Assembly (NCBI GenBank): GCA_948616425.1
Contig: CAPGBJ010000001.1
Location: 1 to 37,329 of the forward strand
DNA from: an uncultured Oscillospiraceae bacterium
Lineage (GTDB): Bacteria; Bacillota; Clostridia; Oscillospirales; Oscillospiraceae
Reading direction: 5' to 3'
Length of the DNA stretch: 37,329 nucleotides
Position 1 is the first letter of the stretch. Each line of letters opens with the position of its first letter. Both the position numbers and the translations under genes were made by a program. This document shows positions 1-6,332 of this stretch, one piece after another. The notes under the pieces are model-generated. The model had not been told where the DNA came from and did not search any database. It saw only the letters and a program-made list of their open reading frames with translations.

Positions 1-842
1 ATGGCGTCCAGCAGCTTCTGAACACCCTTGTTCTTGTAGGACGTGCCACACACCACGGGGACAATCAGGTTATCAATGGTGCCCTGGCGCAGGGCCTTGC
101 GGATCATGTCCTCGGGCACGGGCTGCTCGTCCAGCACCAGCATCATGATCTCCTCGTCAATGTCGGACACGGCGTCCAGCAGCTTGGTGCGGTACTCCTG
201 AGCCTTGTCCATCATGTCGGCGGGGATCTCCTCCACCCGCATGTCCTTGCCCAGGTCGTCGTAGTAGATGTCGGCCTTCATCTCCACCAGGTCGATGATA
301 CCTTTAAAGGTCTCCTCCGCGCCGATGGGCAGCTGGATGGACACGGCGTTGCACTTAAGCCGGTCGTGGATCATGTCCAGCACATGGTAGAAGTCGGCGC
401 CCATAATGTCCATCTTGTTGACATAGATCATCCGGGGGACCTTGTAGTGGTCGGCCTGACGCCAGACGGTCTCGGACTGGGGTTCCACGCCGCCCTTGGC
501 GCACATGACGGTGACAGAGCCGTCCAGCACGCGCAGGGAGCGTTCCACCTCCACGGTGAAGTCCACATGGCCCGGGGTGTCGATGATGTTGATCCGGGTC
601 TGGGGGAACTGGGTCTTGGTGCCCGTCCAGTAGCAGGTGGTGGCGGCGGAAGTGATGGTAATGCCCCGCTCCTGCTCCTGGGCCATCCAGTCCATGGTAG
701 CGGTACCCTCGTGGGTCTCGCCGATCTTGTAGTTGACGCCGGTGTAGTAAAGAATACGCTCGGTGGTGGTCGTCTTGCCCGCGTCAATATGGGCCATGAT
801 GCCGATATTCCGGGTATTCTCCAGAGAAACTTTTCTAGGCAT
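1..842 (-). CDS. fusA: Elongation factor G, N-terminal part (cut by window start)
   Basis: Translational GTPase that drives ribosomal translocation. The minus-strand reading frame starts at an ATG at 842-840 (MPRKVSLENTRNIGIMAHID) behind AAGGAG and runs off the window, giving about 280 of the usual ~690 residues. The G1 loop AHIDAGKTTTTER, the switch region ERGITITSAATT, the G3 motif DTPGH followed by VDFTVEVERSLRVLDG, and the G4 motif NKMD are all visible, so the GTPase domain is intact. It follows rpsG by 15 bp in the classical str operon order, so it is very probably cotranscribed with rpsL and rpsG; tuf would be expected beyond the window edge but cannot be seen. Confidence 0.98.
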   Translation of the reverse strand, partial: MPRKVSLENTRNIGIMAHIDAGKTTTTERILYYTGVNYKIGETHEGTATMDWMAQEQERGITITSAATTCYWTGTKTQFPQTRINIIDTPGHVDFTVEVERSLRVLDGSVTVMCAKGGVEPQSETVWRQADHYKVPRMIYVNKMDIMGADFYHVLDMIHDRLKCNAVSIQLPIGAEETFKGIIDLVEMKADIYYDDLGKDMRVEEIPADMMDKAQEYRTKLLDAVSDIDEEIMMLVLDEQPVPEDMIRKALRQGTIDNLIVPVVCGTSYKNKGVQKLLDA

Positions 843-857
843 ACGGAATCTCCTTTA

Positions 858-1328
858 TCACCAGCGGTAGTGAGCAAACGCCTTGTTGGACTCGGCCATC
901 TTGTGGGTGTCCTCGCGCTTCTTCACAGCGGAGCCGGTGTTGTTGGCGGCGTCCATGATCTCGCCGGCCAGCCGCTCCTTCATGGTCTTCTCGCCCCGGT
1001 TGCGGGCGTAGGTGGTCAGCCAGCGCAGACCCAGGGTCTGCCGGCGCTCAGGCCGGACCTCAATGGGCACCTGATAGGTGGCGCCGCCCACACGGCGGGC
1101 CTTGACCTCCAGGGAAGGCATGATATTCTCAAGGGCCTGGGTGTAGACCTCCATGGGTTCCTTGTCGGTCTTGTCCTTGATGATCTCAAAGGCGCCATAG
1201 ACAACCTTCTGAGCCACGCCCTTTTTGCCGTCCAGCATGATGCTGTTGACAAGCTTGGTAACCAGGACGGAGTTGTAAAGCGGATCGGGTAAAATTTCCC
1301 GCTTGGGTACATTTCCTCTTCTGGGCAC
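858..1328 (-). CDS. rpsG: 30S ribosomal protein S7
   Basis: Primary 16S rRNA-binding protein that nucleates the head of the 30S subunit. The 156-residue product has the normal family length, beginning MPRRGNVPKREILPDPLYNS and containing the conserved EVRPERRQTLGLRWL segment and the C-terminal KREDTHKMAESNKAFAHYRW. The start is a GTG (1328-1326) placed 8 nt after AGGAGG; there is no better ATG. It lies between rpsL (255 bp upstream) and fusA (15 bp downstream). The GTG start and the long gap to rpsL are the only mild oddities. Confidence 0.98.
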   Translation of the reverse strand: MPRRGNVPKREILPDPLYNSVLVTKLVNSIMLDGKKGVAQKVVYGAFEIIKDKTDKEPMEVYTQALENIMPSLEVKARRVGGATYQVPIEVRPERRQTLGLRWLTTYARNRGEKTMKERLAGEIMDAANNTGSAVKKREDTHKMAESNKAFAHYRW

Positions 1329-1583
1329 TTTGCTTCCCTCCTTCTTAAATAATTAGAAATCATAGGTACTCGTCATGTTCAACATGGCGTGTAATGCCTG
1401 TCCGAGGCCTCCCCACACCGCAATCCGCGCCGCAGGGACGCAGATACATATATGGTTAAACGCTCGGCAAGGCTTTTGCCTTGCGCAAACGCACAATGCA
1501 AATTTGGGTTTGTCCCCATCTCTGGGGACGGGGCCGTGAGAGACATCGCTCCCTGCAAAAATCATTTTTTGTCAGACAAAAAA
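1329..1583 (-). promoter_or_regulatory. rpsL-rpsG intercistronic region with three hairpins
   Basis: This 255-bp gap within the str operon is long for such genes and holds three inverted repeats: TTTTTTGT/ACAAAAAA at 1565-1583 directly after the rpsL stop, GTCCCC/GGGGAC at 1512-1529, and GCAAGGC/GCCTTGC with a TTTT loop at 1467-1484. None has the GC-stem plus T-run of a clean terminator in the minus direction. In enterobacteria S7 represses from the rpsL-rpsG gap; whether anything similar acts here is unknown. The hairpins are seen; a regulatory role is inference. Confidence 0.4.
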
Positions 1584-2006
1584 TTACTTTTTGCCCGCCT
1601 TGGGCCGCTTGGCGCCGTACTTGGAGCGGGCCTGCATACGGCCGGAGACGCCCTGGGTGTCCAGAGTGCCGCGGATGATGTGGTAGCGCACGCCGGGCAG
1701 GTCCTTCACACGGCCGCCGCGGATCATCACCACACTGTGCTCCTGAAGATTGTGGCCCACGCCGGGGATATAGGCGGTGACCTCCATCCCGTTGGTCAGC
1801 TTCACACGGGCGATCTTACGAAGGGCCGAGTTGGGCTTCTTGGGGGTGGAAGTACGCACGGCGGTGCAGACGCCTCTCTTCTGGGGAGAGGGCAGGTCGG
1901 TGCTCCGGTTCTTCAGGGTGTTCAGACCGTGCTGAAGAGCGGGGGAGGTGGACTTGTACGCCGCCATTGTGCGGCCCTTGCGCACCAGCTGGTTAAAAGT
2001 AGGCAT
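1584..2006 (-). CDS. rpsL: 30S ribosomal protein S12
   Basis: Decoding-centre ribosomal protein. The product is 140 residues from MPTFNQLVRKG, whose ATG (2006-2004) follows AGGAGG; an upstream in-frame start adding eight residues is not needed. The family signature TPKKPNSALRK and the GGRVKDLPGVRYH loop are intact, with both streptomycin-determining lysines wild type, so no resistance substitution is seen there. A small deviation is CTAVRTSTPKK where most bacteria have CTRVxTxTPKK. It is the second gene of the str operon after ybxF. Confidence 0.98.
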   Translation of the reverse strand: MPTFNQLVRKGRTMAAYKSTSPALQHGLNTLKNRSTDLPSPQKRGVCTAVRTSTPKKPNSALRKIARVKLTNGMEVTAYIPGVGHNLQEHSVVMIRGGRVKDLPGVRYHIIRGTLDTQGVSGRMQARSKYGAKRPKAGKK

Positions 2007-2383
2007 GAGTGGATTTCCTCCTTTCCTCAATTCTGCCCCGTTTCAGGGCGTGATATATATTTTAACAAATTTGGGAATTTTTATCCCTCTTTTGTTAAAA
2101 CCAAAAACTTTCGTCCCGCCCGCAGGCGGCCGGCGCCCCCCTAATCAGTGGGAAATGTCGCAAAGCGACAGAGGGGGCTGGGGAGTCTCCTTTCACAAGG
2201 AGGTGGCATTTGTGCAGCGGATGCCGCAGAATTGTGTTTCGCCCCAGGCGAAACGTGTGAAATGAATCATGAATCAGACCTGCAAAGCTTTGCTTACTTC
2301 GTATGTTTTGCCTTGCAAAACGCCATCCTCAGTCAGCCGACCGCTGACAGCCCCTTTTCAAAGGGGCCTTTTCCGGACCAACA
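2007..2383. repeat. ybxF-rpsL intergenic region with repeat-like hairpins
   Basis: No gene is seen in these 377 bases. The sequence is a mosaic of palindromes: TGTCGC/GCGACA at 2157-2171 followed by a GGGGGCTGGGGAG tract, a TTTCGCC/GGCGAAA hairpin near 2238-2253, and GTCAGC/GCTGAC at 2333-2349 followed by CCCCTTTTCAAAGGGG (2352-2367). From memory, hairpins of the CTGTCGCTTTGCGACA and CAGTCAGC..GCTGACAG type recur in intergenic regions of Clostridia, so this looks like a decayed cluster of dispersed repeats. An AT-rich stretch around 2050-2110 adjoins rpsL. Since ybxF and rpsL read in the same direction, it could also contain an internal promoter or terminator, but I see no convincing one. Confidence 0.45.
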
Positions 2384-2626
2384 TCATTTCAGCAAAACCG
2401 CCACGGCGGCCCCCACGGCAATGCCGCAGGACGTGCCCAGCTCCTTCATAGAGGGCACCTGGACCACCGGCACCTGCCGGTTGACCGCGTCCTGCACCAG
2501 GGGCTGGAGCAGACGGGGGTCGGCGTCCATGGCCATATACAGCCGGGCGGCCCGGCCGTCCCGCAGGGCACGTTTGGCCTGCTTGGCCCCCACAACCTTG
2601 TTGGGACCGCTGAGTTCTGGAATCAT
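2384..2626 (-). CDS. ybxF: L7Ae/L30e-type K-turn-binding ribosomal protein (YbxF-like)
   Basis: Small RNA-binding protein of the L7Ae/L30e/S12e/Gadd45 family, 80 residues, of the kind that recognises kink-turn RNA. The body GPNKVVGAKQAKRALRDGRA then LYMAMDADPRLLQPLVQDAV, PVVQVPSMKELGTSCGIAVG follows the family pattern, including the LGxxCGIxVGAA C-terminal loop. Start ATG at 2626-2624 with GAGGGG upstream. In Bacillus the homologue sits between rpoC and rpsL; here it is the first gene of the str operon, with its own promoter upstream. Family assignment is firm; its ribosomal role is inferred from family and position. Confidence 0.93.
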   Translation of the reverse strand: MIPELSGPNKVVGAKQAKRALRDGRAARLYMAMDADPRLLQPLVQDAVNRQVPVVQVPSMKELGTSCGIAVGAAVAVLLK

Positions 2627-2884
2627 AACTGGTACCCCTCACTTTCCCCTTTTCAGGAAAACTTCATCGGGCAAATGAAGCGGTAAGCCTGAGCACTCCC
2701 TCGTCCATTTGGGACCGGGTCGCGCGCGCTCCAACTCAAATTACAGACAGGTCCGCCGCGCGGCCTCCGGTCTGCATTTCTCGTCTCGTTCCAAGCTCCC
2801 CATCTCCAAGTCAGGAGCCGCTATTTCGCGGCGGATATACTCAGAGATTCAGAACTTCTGGGCGCAATGCCCCTACCACCACGA
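2627..2884 (-). promoter_or_regulatory. Long 5' leader of the str operon, with attenuator-like hairpin
   Basis: About 258 nt separate the inferred transcription start (near 2884) from ybxF. Read on the minus strand, the RNA opens with ACCAC-TTC-GTGGT, then has GCCGC/GCGGC and CAGAC/GTCTG stems, and near its end a hairpin CTTCAT/ATGAAG followed by TTTTCC (2657-2680). That last hairpin resembles a weak intrinsic terminator ahead of ybxF, so attenuation is possible. I could not match the leader to a known riboswitch or ribosomal leader class. Confidence 0.45.
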
Positions 2885-2890
2885 AGTGGT

Positions 2891-2919
2891 ATTATACCAT
2901 CCCTGTTCCCCGCCGTCAA
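2891..2919 (-). promoter_or_regulatory. Sigma-A promoter of the str operon
   Basis: On the minus strand TTGACG (2919-2914), a 17-bp spacer and a perfect TATAAT (2896-2891) form a near-consensus housekeeping promoter that reads towards ybxF-rpsL-rpsG-fusA. Confidence 0.88.
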
Positions 2920-3010
2920 GAAAATTCCTCTTGATTTTTTCCAAAAAACCTTCAAAAATGTGAAACCGCCCGCCCCAGTTTTCGTCTATTAAGTGGTAGG
3001 CGGATGTAAA

Positions 3011-3028
3011 GACACGACTTGTCGTGTC
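3011..3028. repeat. GACACGAC/GTCGTGTC palindrome before the serpin
   Basis: A perfect 8-bp inverted repeat with a TT loop lies between the divergent str promoter and the serpin ribosome binding site. A partly similar GGCCACGACAAGCAGTGGCC block follows at about 3052-3071. It may be an operator or a remnant of a dispersed repeat; the rest of 2920-3091 shows no gene. Confidence 0.4.
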
Positions 3029-3091
3029 CGTATACCCGCCATTTTGGATGTGGCCACGACAAGCAGTGGCCCTAGTAAAGGAGGTACCCCC

Positions 3092-4339
3092 ATGAGACGA
3101 ACCCTTACTCTGCTCCTGGCCTGCGCTGTATGCCTCGGCCTGCTGCCCGGCTGCTTCCAGGCCTCCGCCGCAAAGGAGCTCACCGCGCCCAAGCTGTCCA
3201 CAACCCCCTCCGACAGCGAGGAGGTCAGCCAGGCTCTGGCCCATTTCGGCCTGGAGCTGTTGCAGAGGACTCGGGAGGCGGATCAAACCTCTACGCTGAT
3301 CTCCCCTCTGTCGGTAGCCCTGGCGCTATCTATGGCGGCCAACGGCGCAGACGGAAACACCCTGACTCAGTTCCAAGCGGTGTTGGGCGGCGGAGCAGAG
3401 CTGGAGGAGCTGAATGGGGCCTGCGTCCAGCTGACGCAGGACTATCAAAACCTCACCGGTTCCACCAAGTGCTCCATCGCCAACAGCCTCTGGGTGGACC
3501 CTGACGGTCAGATCAAGGACGAATTTGTGGGCAAGTGCCGGGGGATCTTTGACGCCCAGGTCTTCCAAGGGGAACTGTCAAGCCCCCGCATTGTAGACGA
3601 CCTGAACGGCTGGGTGTCCGACCACACCGGCAAGCTGATCCCCAAAATCATCGACCAGCCATTTTCTGAAAATACTGCCCTTTTGCTGGTAAATGCCCTC
3701 TATTTAAAGAATAAATGGCTCCAGGAGTTCAATCCCCGCGATACCCGGGAGATGGACTTTCACCACGCTGACGGGGCCGACAAGCGGATGGAGTTTTTAA
3801 GCACGGGCTCCACACAGCTGTGCTATATGCAGGGCAAGGGGGCACAGGGGGTGGTACTGCCCTACGACGACGGGCGGCTGGCCTTCTTCGCAATTTTGCC
3901 CGATTTATACCCGGATTCCCCGGATTTGGGGGCCTGGCTGAACACCCTGGAGGGGAGTGGCCTGACCCAGCTCATTGACAGCCGGGAGAGCACCCATTTC
4001 CTCCACTTTTCCATGCCAAAATTTGAGGCGGAGTGGAGGGGAAATCTGAGCAAAATCCTGCCAGAATTGGGAATAGAAGAGGCCTTTCTCCCCGATTTAG
4101 CCAACTTTTCCAACCTCGGGACCAGTCCAGACGGATACGTCATTTCCCAGGTAATCCACGCGGCCAAAATCGCAGTCAATGAAAAGGGAACTGAGGCGGC
4201 CGCCGCCACGGTGGTGGCCGCCACTGGAGGCGGAATGCCGTCTCAGGAGGGGATCACTCTGGTGCTGGACCGGCCCTTCCTCTACGGCATTGTGGACCTT
4301 CAAACCGGCGTCCCCCTGTTCCTGGGGACCTTTGAATGA
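3092..4339 (+). CDS. Serpin family lipoprotein (serine protease inhibitor)
   Basis: Predicted secreted, membrane-anchored protease inhibitor of 415 residues. Start ATG at 3092 behind AAAGGAGG; an in-frame start 99 bp upstream lacks a binding site. Residues 1-21 form a lipoprotein signal ending in LLPGC with Cys21 as the lipidated residue. The serpin fold follows: LISPLSVALALSMAANGA near 70-90, the breach/shutter segment LLVNALYLKNKW, and the C-terminal DRPFLYGIVDLQTGVPLFLGTF. The reactive-centre hinge begins at Glu364 as EKGTEAAAAT, with Gly, Thr and small residues where inhibitory serpins need them, so it is probably a true inhibitor. The scissile bond lies in the Ala/Thr/Gly/Met stretch about residues 378-382 and its target cannot be deduced. 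Extracellular anchoring suggests defence against host or competitor proteases. Confidence 0.94.
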   Translation: MRRTLTLLLACAVCLGLLPGCFQASAAKELTAPKLSTTPSDSEEVSQALAHFGLELLQRTREADQTSTLISPLSVALALSMAANGADGNTLTQFQAVLGGGAELEELNGACVQLTQDYQNLTGSTKCSIANSLWVDPDGQIKDEFVGKCRGIFDAQVFQGELSSPRIVDDLNGWVSDHTGKLIPKIIDQPFSENTALLLVNALYLKNKWLQEFNPRDTREMDFHHADGADKRMEFLSTGSTQLCYMQGKGAQGVVLPYDDGRLAFFAILPDLYPDSPDLGAWLNTLEGSGLTQLIDSRESTHFLHFSMPKFEAEWRGNLSKILPELGIEEAFLPDLANFSNLGTSPDGYVISQVIHAAKIAVNEKGTEAAAATVVAATGGGMPSQEGITLVLDRPFLYGIVDLQTGVPLFLGTFE

Positions 4340-4442
4340 AACAACCCTGGGCCGCCGGCAAGCGGTTTGCAGTGTCTGCCAGAGATGGACCACAATACAA
4401 ATCGTAATATTTTTATAAAATATACAGCGTCAAAAGAGCAAA

Positions 4443-4486
4443 AATTGCCCCTTATCGGTTCAAAAAGAGTCCGATAAGGGGCAATT
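4443..4486. terminator. 16-bp perfect hairpin after the serpin
   Basis: Arms AATTGCCCCTTATCGG and its exact complement enclose a 12-nt loop. On the minus strand the stem runs into TTTTTGC then TTTT, giving a good intrinsic terminator; on the plus strand the tail is only ATTATGT. It may end both serpin transcription and leftward read-through. Confidence 0.6.
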
Positions 4487-4491
4487 ATGTA

Positions 4492-4514
4492 TATGTCCGC
4501 CAGATACGGACATA
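4492..4514. repeat. TATGTCCG/CGGACATA inverted repeat upstream of ferredoxin
   Basis: Perfect 8-bp arms with a 7-nt loop, 6 bp after the preceding hairpin and 36 bp before the ferredoxin start. It may be an operator for the ferredoxin gene or part of its leader; no matching regulator was recognised. Confidence 0.4.
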
Positions 4515-4550
4515 CTAGGGGAACCATCTCATTGACAAGGAGGTATCCCC

Positions 4551-4736
4551 ATGGAGGTCCATGTAAACGGAAACTGCATCGGCTGCGGTCTGTGTGCCAG
4601 CACCTGCCCCGACGTATTTTTCCTCACTGACGGCGGCACCGCCGCCGCCTTCACCCCGAAGGTGGGCGCTGATCTGGCCGACCAGGTCCAGGCAGCGGCG
4701 GACAACTGCCCGGTGAGCGCCATCGAAGTGCGGTAA
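4551..4736 (+). CDS. Single-cluster [4Fe-4S] ferredoxin
   Basis: A 61-residue cytoplasmic electron carrier. The N-terminal cluster motif CIGCGLCASTCP (CxxCxxC...CP, residues 9-20) and the distal NCPVSAI (Cys55) supply four ligands for one cluster; Cys18 replaces the ligand that would serve a second cluster. This is the compact ferredoxin type common in clostridia and in Thermotoga. Start ATG follows AAGGAGG. It is monocistronic as far as I can tell, flanked by hairpins and a mobile element. It could be the low-potential donor for flavoproteins such as the thioredoxin reductase-like protein at 13795, but the two are not linked and that is speculation. Confidence 0.94.
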   Translation: MEVHVNGNCIGCGLCASTCPDVFFLTDGGTAAAFTPKVGADLADQVQAAADNCPVSAIEVR

Positions 4737-4750
4737 AAAATCTCGTCAGC

Positions 4751-4920
4751 TTAGGACTTGTTTGAGTCATGGAAATAGGCACAGCGGCGGGGGTATTTTT
4801 GATGCCGGGCAAAGCCAATTTGACGCAGGCGCGTCGGGCGGACTGCAAGAACAATTGGGGAGGCATGGCGGCAGAAGGACCGCGTCCTGGGCGTACTGAT
4901 ATGCCCCAAACAAGCTTTAG
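4751..4920 (+). mobile_element. Family A MITE-like element, copy A1
   Basis: A 162-bp element (4755-4916) lies between matching 4-bp repeats TTAG (4751-4754 and 4917-4920). Its ends read GACTTGTTTGA and, inverted, AGCTTGTTTGG. The interior shares GCCAATTTGACGCAGG and ATGGCGG with copy A2 and the right half with A3 and A4, but it is the most diverged copy. No transposase is encoded. The flanking TTAG differs from the CTAG at other copies yet agrees across both sides, which supports a true target duplication. Confidence 0.78.
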
Positions 4921-4932
4921 TCCCATAAAGAG

Positions 4933-4970
4933 AAAAAGAAACCTTTGGCCCAGGCCAAAGGTTTCTTTTT
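4933..4970. terminator. Strong bidirectional intrinsic terminator
   Basis: Arms AAAGAAACCTTTGGCC and complement with a tiny loop, flanked by A-rich and T-rich tracts, stop transcription in either direction. It sits just right of element A1. The following 4971-5221 contains no gene or motif I recognise. Confidence 0.85.
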
Positions 4971-5221
4971 TGTCGTCTGCATGATACCCAAATATCCACA
5001 TAGCCTTCTGACGGATCTGGTATGGGCAGGGGACACATCATCCACAGACCAGCAGCCAGCAGATACTGTTGACGGGAGCGTCCGGCAGGAGAAGTCCGCC
5101 CCCTCTCAGGAAATGGAACACACTAGGCAAAGGCCGCCATATGCCGCACATGTGCGCAGCCTGGATCTCAGATGAGAGGGACACCGTGACGTTCGGACAC
5201 AAATTCAGCTGGCGGGATTTG

Positions 5222-6133
5222 TTATGTATCTGTATCCCTTTCCCCCTCCGGTTCGGGGCTCCACTTCTCCACCAGGGCCCATTCCACCCGGCGGTCACAC
5301 AACTCCTCCACCTGGATGCGCAGGCCCAGGGCCTCCACCAGGGGACGGCTGCCGTCCTCGGGGATCACGGACAGCTGAGAAAAGACAAGGCCGCCCAGGG
5401 TATCGTAGTCCATCTCCTCGTCCTCGGGAAGCTCAAAGCCCATGGCCTCGGCCAACTCCTCCAGATCGGCGGAACCGGACACCCGCCAATGGGCGTTATC
5501 CAGCTGGATAATCTCCTGCTCCTCCTGGGGATCGAACTCGTCGTAGATGTTGCCCACCAGCTCTTCCAACAGGTCCTCCAGGGTGACCAGGCCGCTGGTG
5601 CCGCCGTACTCGTCCACCACCAGGGCCATGTGGGTCTTTTTACCCTGCATATCCCGAAAGAGCACATCGGCCGCCACCGTCTCGGGGACAAAGTAGGCCG
5701 GGCGGAGCAGCTCCTTCAGCGGCAGAGGGTTGGGCTGGTGAAAGTTGAGCAGGTAGTCTCGGGTGGACAGCACCCCCACAATATCGTCCACATCGTCCCC
5801 GTACACCGGGAAGCGGGAAAGGCCGGACTGGCGGATGGCGTCCAGAATGGCCTCCTCCCCCGCGTCGGCGGGCAGGGTGACCATGTCGGTGCGGTGGACC
5901 ATCACATCTCTTGCGGCGGTGTTGTCAAACTCAAAGACGTTTTCGATGAACTCCTTCTCATTGGTCTGGATGGCCCCGGACTCCTCGCCCTCCTCCACCA
6001 TGGCCATAATGTTGTCCTCAGACACCTGGTCCTTTCGGTGCAGCAGGCTGAGCACAGGCCGCCAAAGAAGCTGAGCGATGTTGATACAAAGACTGACCGC
6101 GAGCAGGATAAGCCATATTTGGCCCTCGTCCAC
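5222..6133 (-). CDS. Hemolysin-family CBS/CorC domain membrane protein
   Basis: Protein of 303 residues from the CorC/HlyC/CNNM-related family, linked in the family to divalent cation handling. One hydrophobic segment (about 7-27) is followed by paired CBS domains (about 75-200, with RDVMVHRTDMVTLP, LSRFPVYGDDVDDIVGVL and ALVVDEYGGTSGLVTLEDLLEELVG) and a C-terminal CorC_HlyC domain (about 210-295). Full-length relatives carry a multi-pass DUF21 domain and exceed 400 residues; here only a single membrane helix remains, so it may be a regulatory or partner form. The start is GTG (6133-6131), 8 nt after AGGAGG. It is transcribed alone from the promoter at 6181-6209. Confidence 0.88.
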   Translation of the reverse strand: MDEGQIWLILLAVSLCINIAQLLWRPVLSLLHRKDQVSEDNIMAMVEEGEESGAIQTNEKEFIENVFEFDNTAARDVMVHRTDMVTLPADAGEEAILDAIRQSGLSRFPVYGDDVDDIVGVLSTRDYLLNFHQPNPLPLKELLRPAYFVPETVAADVLFRDMQGKKTHMALVVDEYGGTSGLVTLEDLLEELVGNIYDEFDPQEEQEIIQLDNAHWRVSGSADLEELAEAMGFELPEDEEMDYDTLGGLVFSQLSVIPEDGSRPLVEALGLRIQVEELCDRRVEWALVEKWSPEPEGERDTDT

Positions 6134-6180
6134 GAAAATGACCTCCTTTTAAAGGCAAAAAGTACAGTGATACAGGCAAC

Positions 6181-6209
6181 ATGTTAACACAAATCCCCGG
6201 AAATGGCAA
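6181..6209 (-). promoter_or_regulatory. Promoter of the CBS/CorC gene
   Basis: Minus strand TTGCCA (6209-6204), 17-bp spacer, TAACAT (6186-6181), about 50 bp before the GTG start. Confidence 0.65.
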
Positions 6210-6332
6210 GGGGTTCTCTCTTTTTTCAGAGGAAAATAGATTTTGGGGTGGAAAATCCCGGGGAATATGATATACTTTTTCTATCCTTCGGGTCGGGGCT
6301 GGCGGGCCCCGGGAGAGAGAGGAGAATGGAAT

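Noticed and set aside
366..1292. Long glycine/histidine/valine-rich open frames on the strand opposite fusA, rpsG and many other genes
   Set aside because: They are antisense shadows favoured by high GC and codon structure; none has a binding site or family resemblance.
2627..2884. T-box riboswitch in the str operon leader
   Set aside because: A stretch resembling GAGTTGGAGCGCG recalled a T-box, but the UGGN-bulge sequence, specifier loop and terminator/antiterminator pair are not convincing, and T-boxes do not usually control ribosomal operons.
6240..6332. Fluoride riboswitch upstream of the ClC gene
   Set aside because: The GGNGATGG start and CTGATG pseudoknot segments of the crcB motif are missing.
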